Shown: piece after piece, positions 60,353 through 60,713 of the stretch
Position numbering within the stretch: the stretch's first letter is position 1
Layout: each line of letters opens with the position of its first letter
Source: Desulfovibrionaceae bacterium
Lineage (GTDB): Bacteria > Desulfobacterota > Desulfovibrionia > Desulfovibrionales > Desulfovibrionaceae
Length of the DNA: 60,713 bases
Direction of reading: 5' to 3'
Assembly (NCBI GenBank): GCA_009773665.1
Contig: WSYE01000018.1
Coordinates: forward strand, 1 to 60,713
The notes under the pieces: model-generated
Seen by the model: only the letters and a program-made list of their open reading frames with translations
The model's database searches: none
What the model was told of the DNA's origin: nothing
Position numbers and translations under genes: made by a program

Positions 60353-60713
60353 TCAGATCGATTCTGCCAGGTTGTGCTTCCTGCGAGACGGCTCACGGTT
60401 CAGGAACTGCCGGAGGAACGCGTCCTGGCTGTCGCGCAGGCCGTCCGGGCCTCCCTGGTAGACCATATGGCCCTTATTGAGCACTACCACATGATCGGCA
60501 ATGGTGAAAACGCTTTGCAGGTCGTGCGAGACCACCACGGTAGTCATGCCGAAGGCTTCCTTGAGCTCCAGAATGAGCTGGTCCAGGTCTGCGGCTGTGA
60601 TGGGGTCCAGTCCCGAAGTGGGCTCATCGCAGAGCAGCACGCGCGGGTCCAGTGCCAGGGCTCGGGCCAGACCGGCGCGCTTTCGCATGCCCCCGGAGAG
60701 CTGGTTTGGGAAA
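60353..60713 (-). CDS. mlaF: MCE transporter ATPase (MlaF-like), 5'-truncated by window edge
   Basis: The frame is open to the window edge. It contains the ABC signature LSGGMRKRAGLARAL, Walker B VLLCDEPTSGLDP and the H-loop VVSHDL, with the C-terminal FLNREP region typical of MlaF. The Walker A part lies outside the window. It energises the lipid transporter whose periplasmic component is encoded next. Confidence 0.92.
   Translation of the reverse strand, partial: FPNQLSGGMRKRAGLARALALDPRVLLCDEPTSGLDPITAADLDQLILELKEAFGMTTVVVSHDLQSVFTIADHVVVLNKGHMVYQGGPDGLRDSQDAFLRQFLNREPSRRKHNLAESI

Overview
The window is GC-rich bacterial chromosome with a Desulfovibrionaceae (sulfate-reducing deltaproteobacterial) flavour. 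Evidence includes a rubredoxin, a bacteriohemerythrin, a flavoredoxin, an iron-sulfur flavoprotein, a DUF116 protein next to fmt and rsmB, and many orphan sensor kinases and receivers. The assignment is inferred from gene content; no rRNA or tRNA gene was seen.

Layout. 0-2.3 kb: a STAND-type NTPase and a downstream TPR array that look like one gene split by a 1-nt frameshift; the TPR part is built from 138-bp near-identical DNA repeats. 2.5-12.6 kb: housekeeping and signalling genes (ABC exporter, rubredoxin, hemerythrin, HisKA_2-type kinase, purU, a receiver, EVE protein, GapN-like dehydrogenase, a MarR-membrane protein pair). 12.6-16.9 kb: an AT-richer island (MBOAT acyltransferase, SGNH-like partner, anchored beta-rich protein) bounded by a 3' fragment of the same antiporter gene that lies intact on its other side. 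16.9-33.4 kb: antiporter and CheX, J-domain protein, lytic transglycosylase, two paralogous multi-domain histidine kinases (one next to a LivK-like binding protein), RarD permease, methyltransferase, cardiolipin synthase, M48 lipoprotein. 33.7-43.3 kb: a broken aminotransferase, MarR and flavoredoxin sharing an operator-like motif, HxlR and an iron-sulfur flavoprotein, Tat-exported superoxide dismutase, alkaline phosphatase, YibE/F protein, a broken methyltransferase and a Nif11-domain protein. 43.6-47.1 kb: glnS, PAP2-like protein, receiver. 47.3-49.8 kb: a second AT-rich island (one SGNH hydrolase) bounded by a 5' fragment of the methyltransferase gene that follows it intact. 49.6-57.5 kb: methyltransferase, then translation genes hisS, aspS, def, fmt, DUF116, rsmB. 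57.7-60.7 kb: a minus-strand MCE (Mla-like) lipid-transport operon with tightly overlapping accessory genes, running off the end.

Themes. Two cargo islands carry SGNH-type cell-surface modification genes and both are bounded by partial duplications of a neighbouring host gene, with no integrase or transposase visible. An oriented AT-rich palindromic element of about 50 bp occurs three times, plus one partial copy, each time just downstream of a gene in sense orientation. Three genes (STAND/TPR, aminotransferase, methyltransferase) are interrupted by small deletions or frameshifts, so either gene decay or assembly error has to be considered. Several redox or regulatory gene pairs have recognisable inverted-repeat operators.
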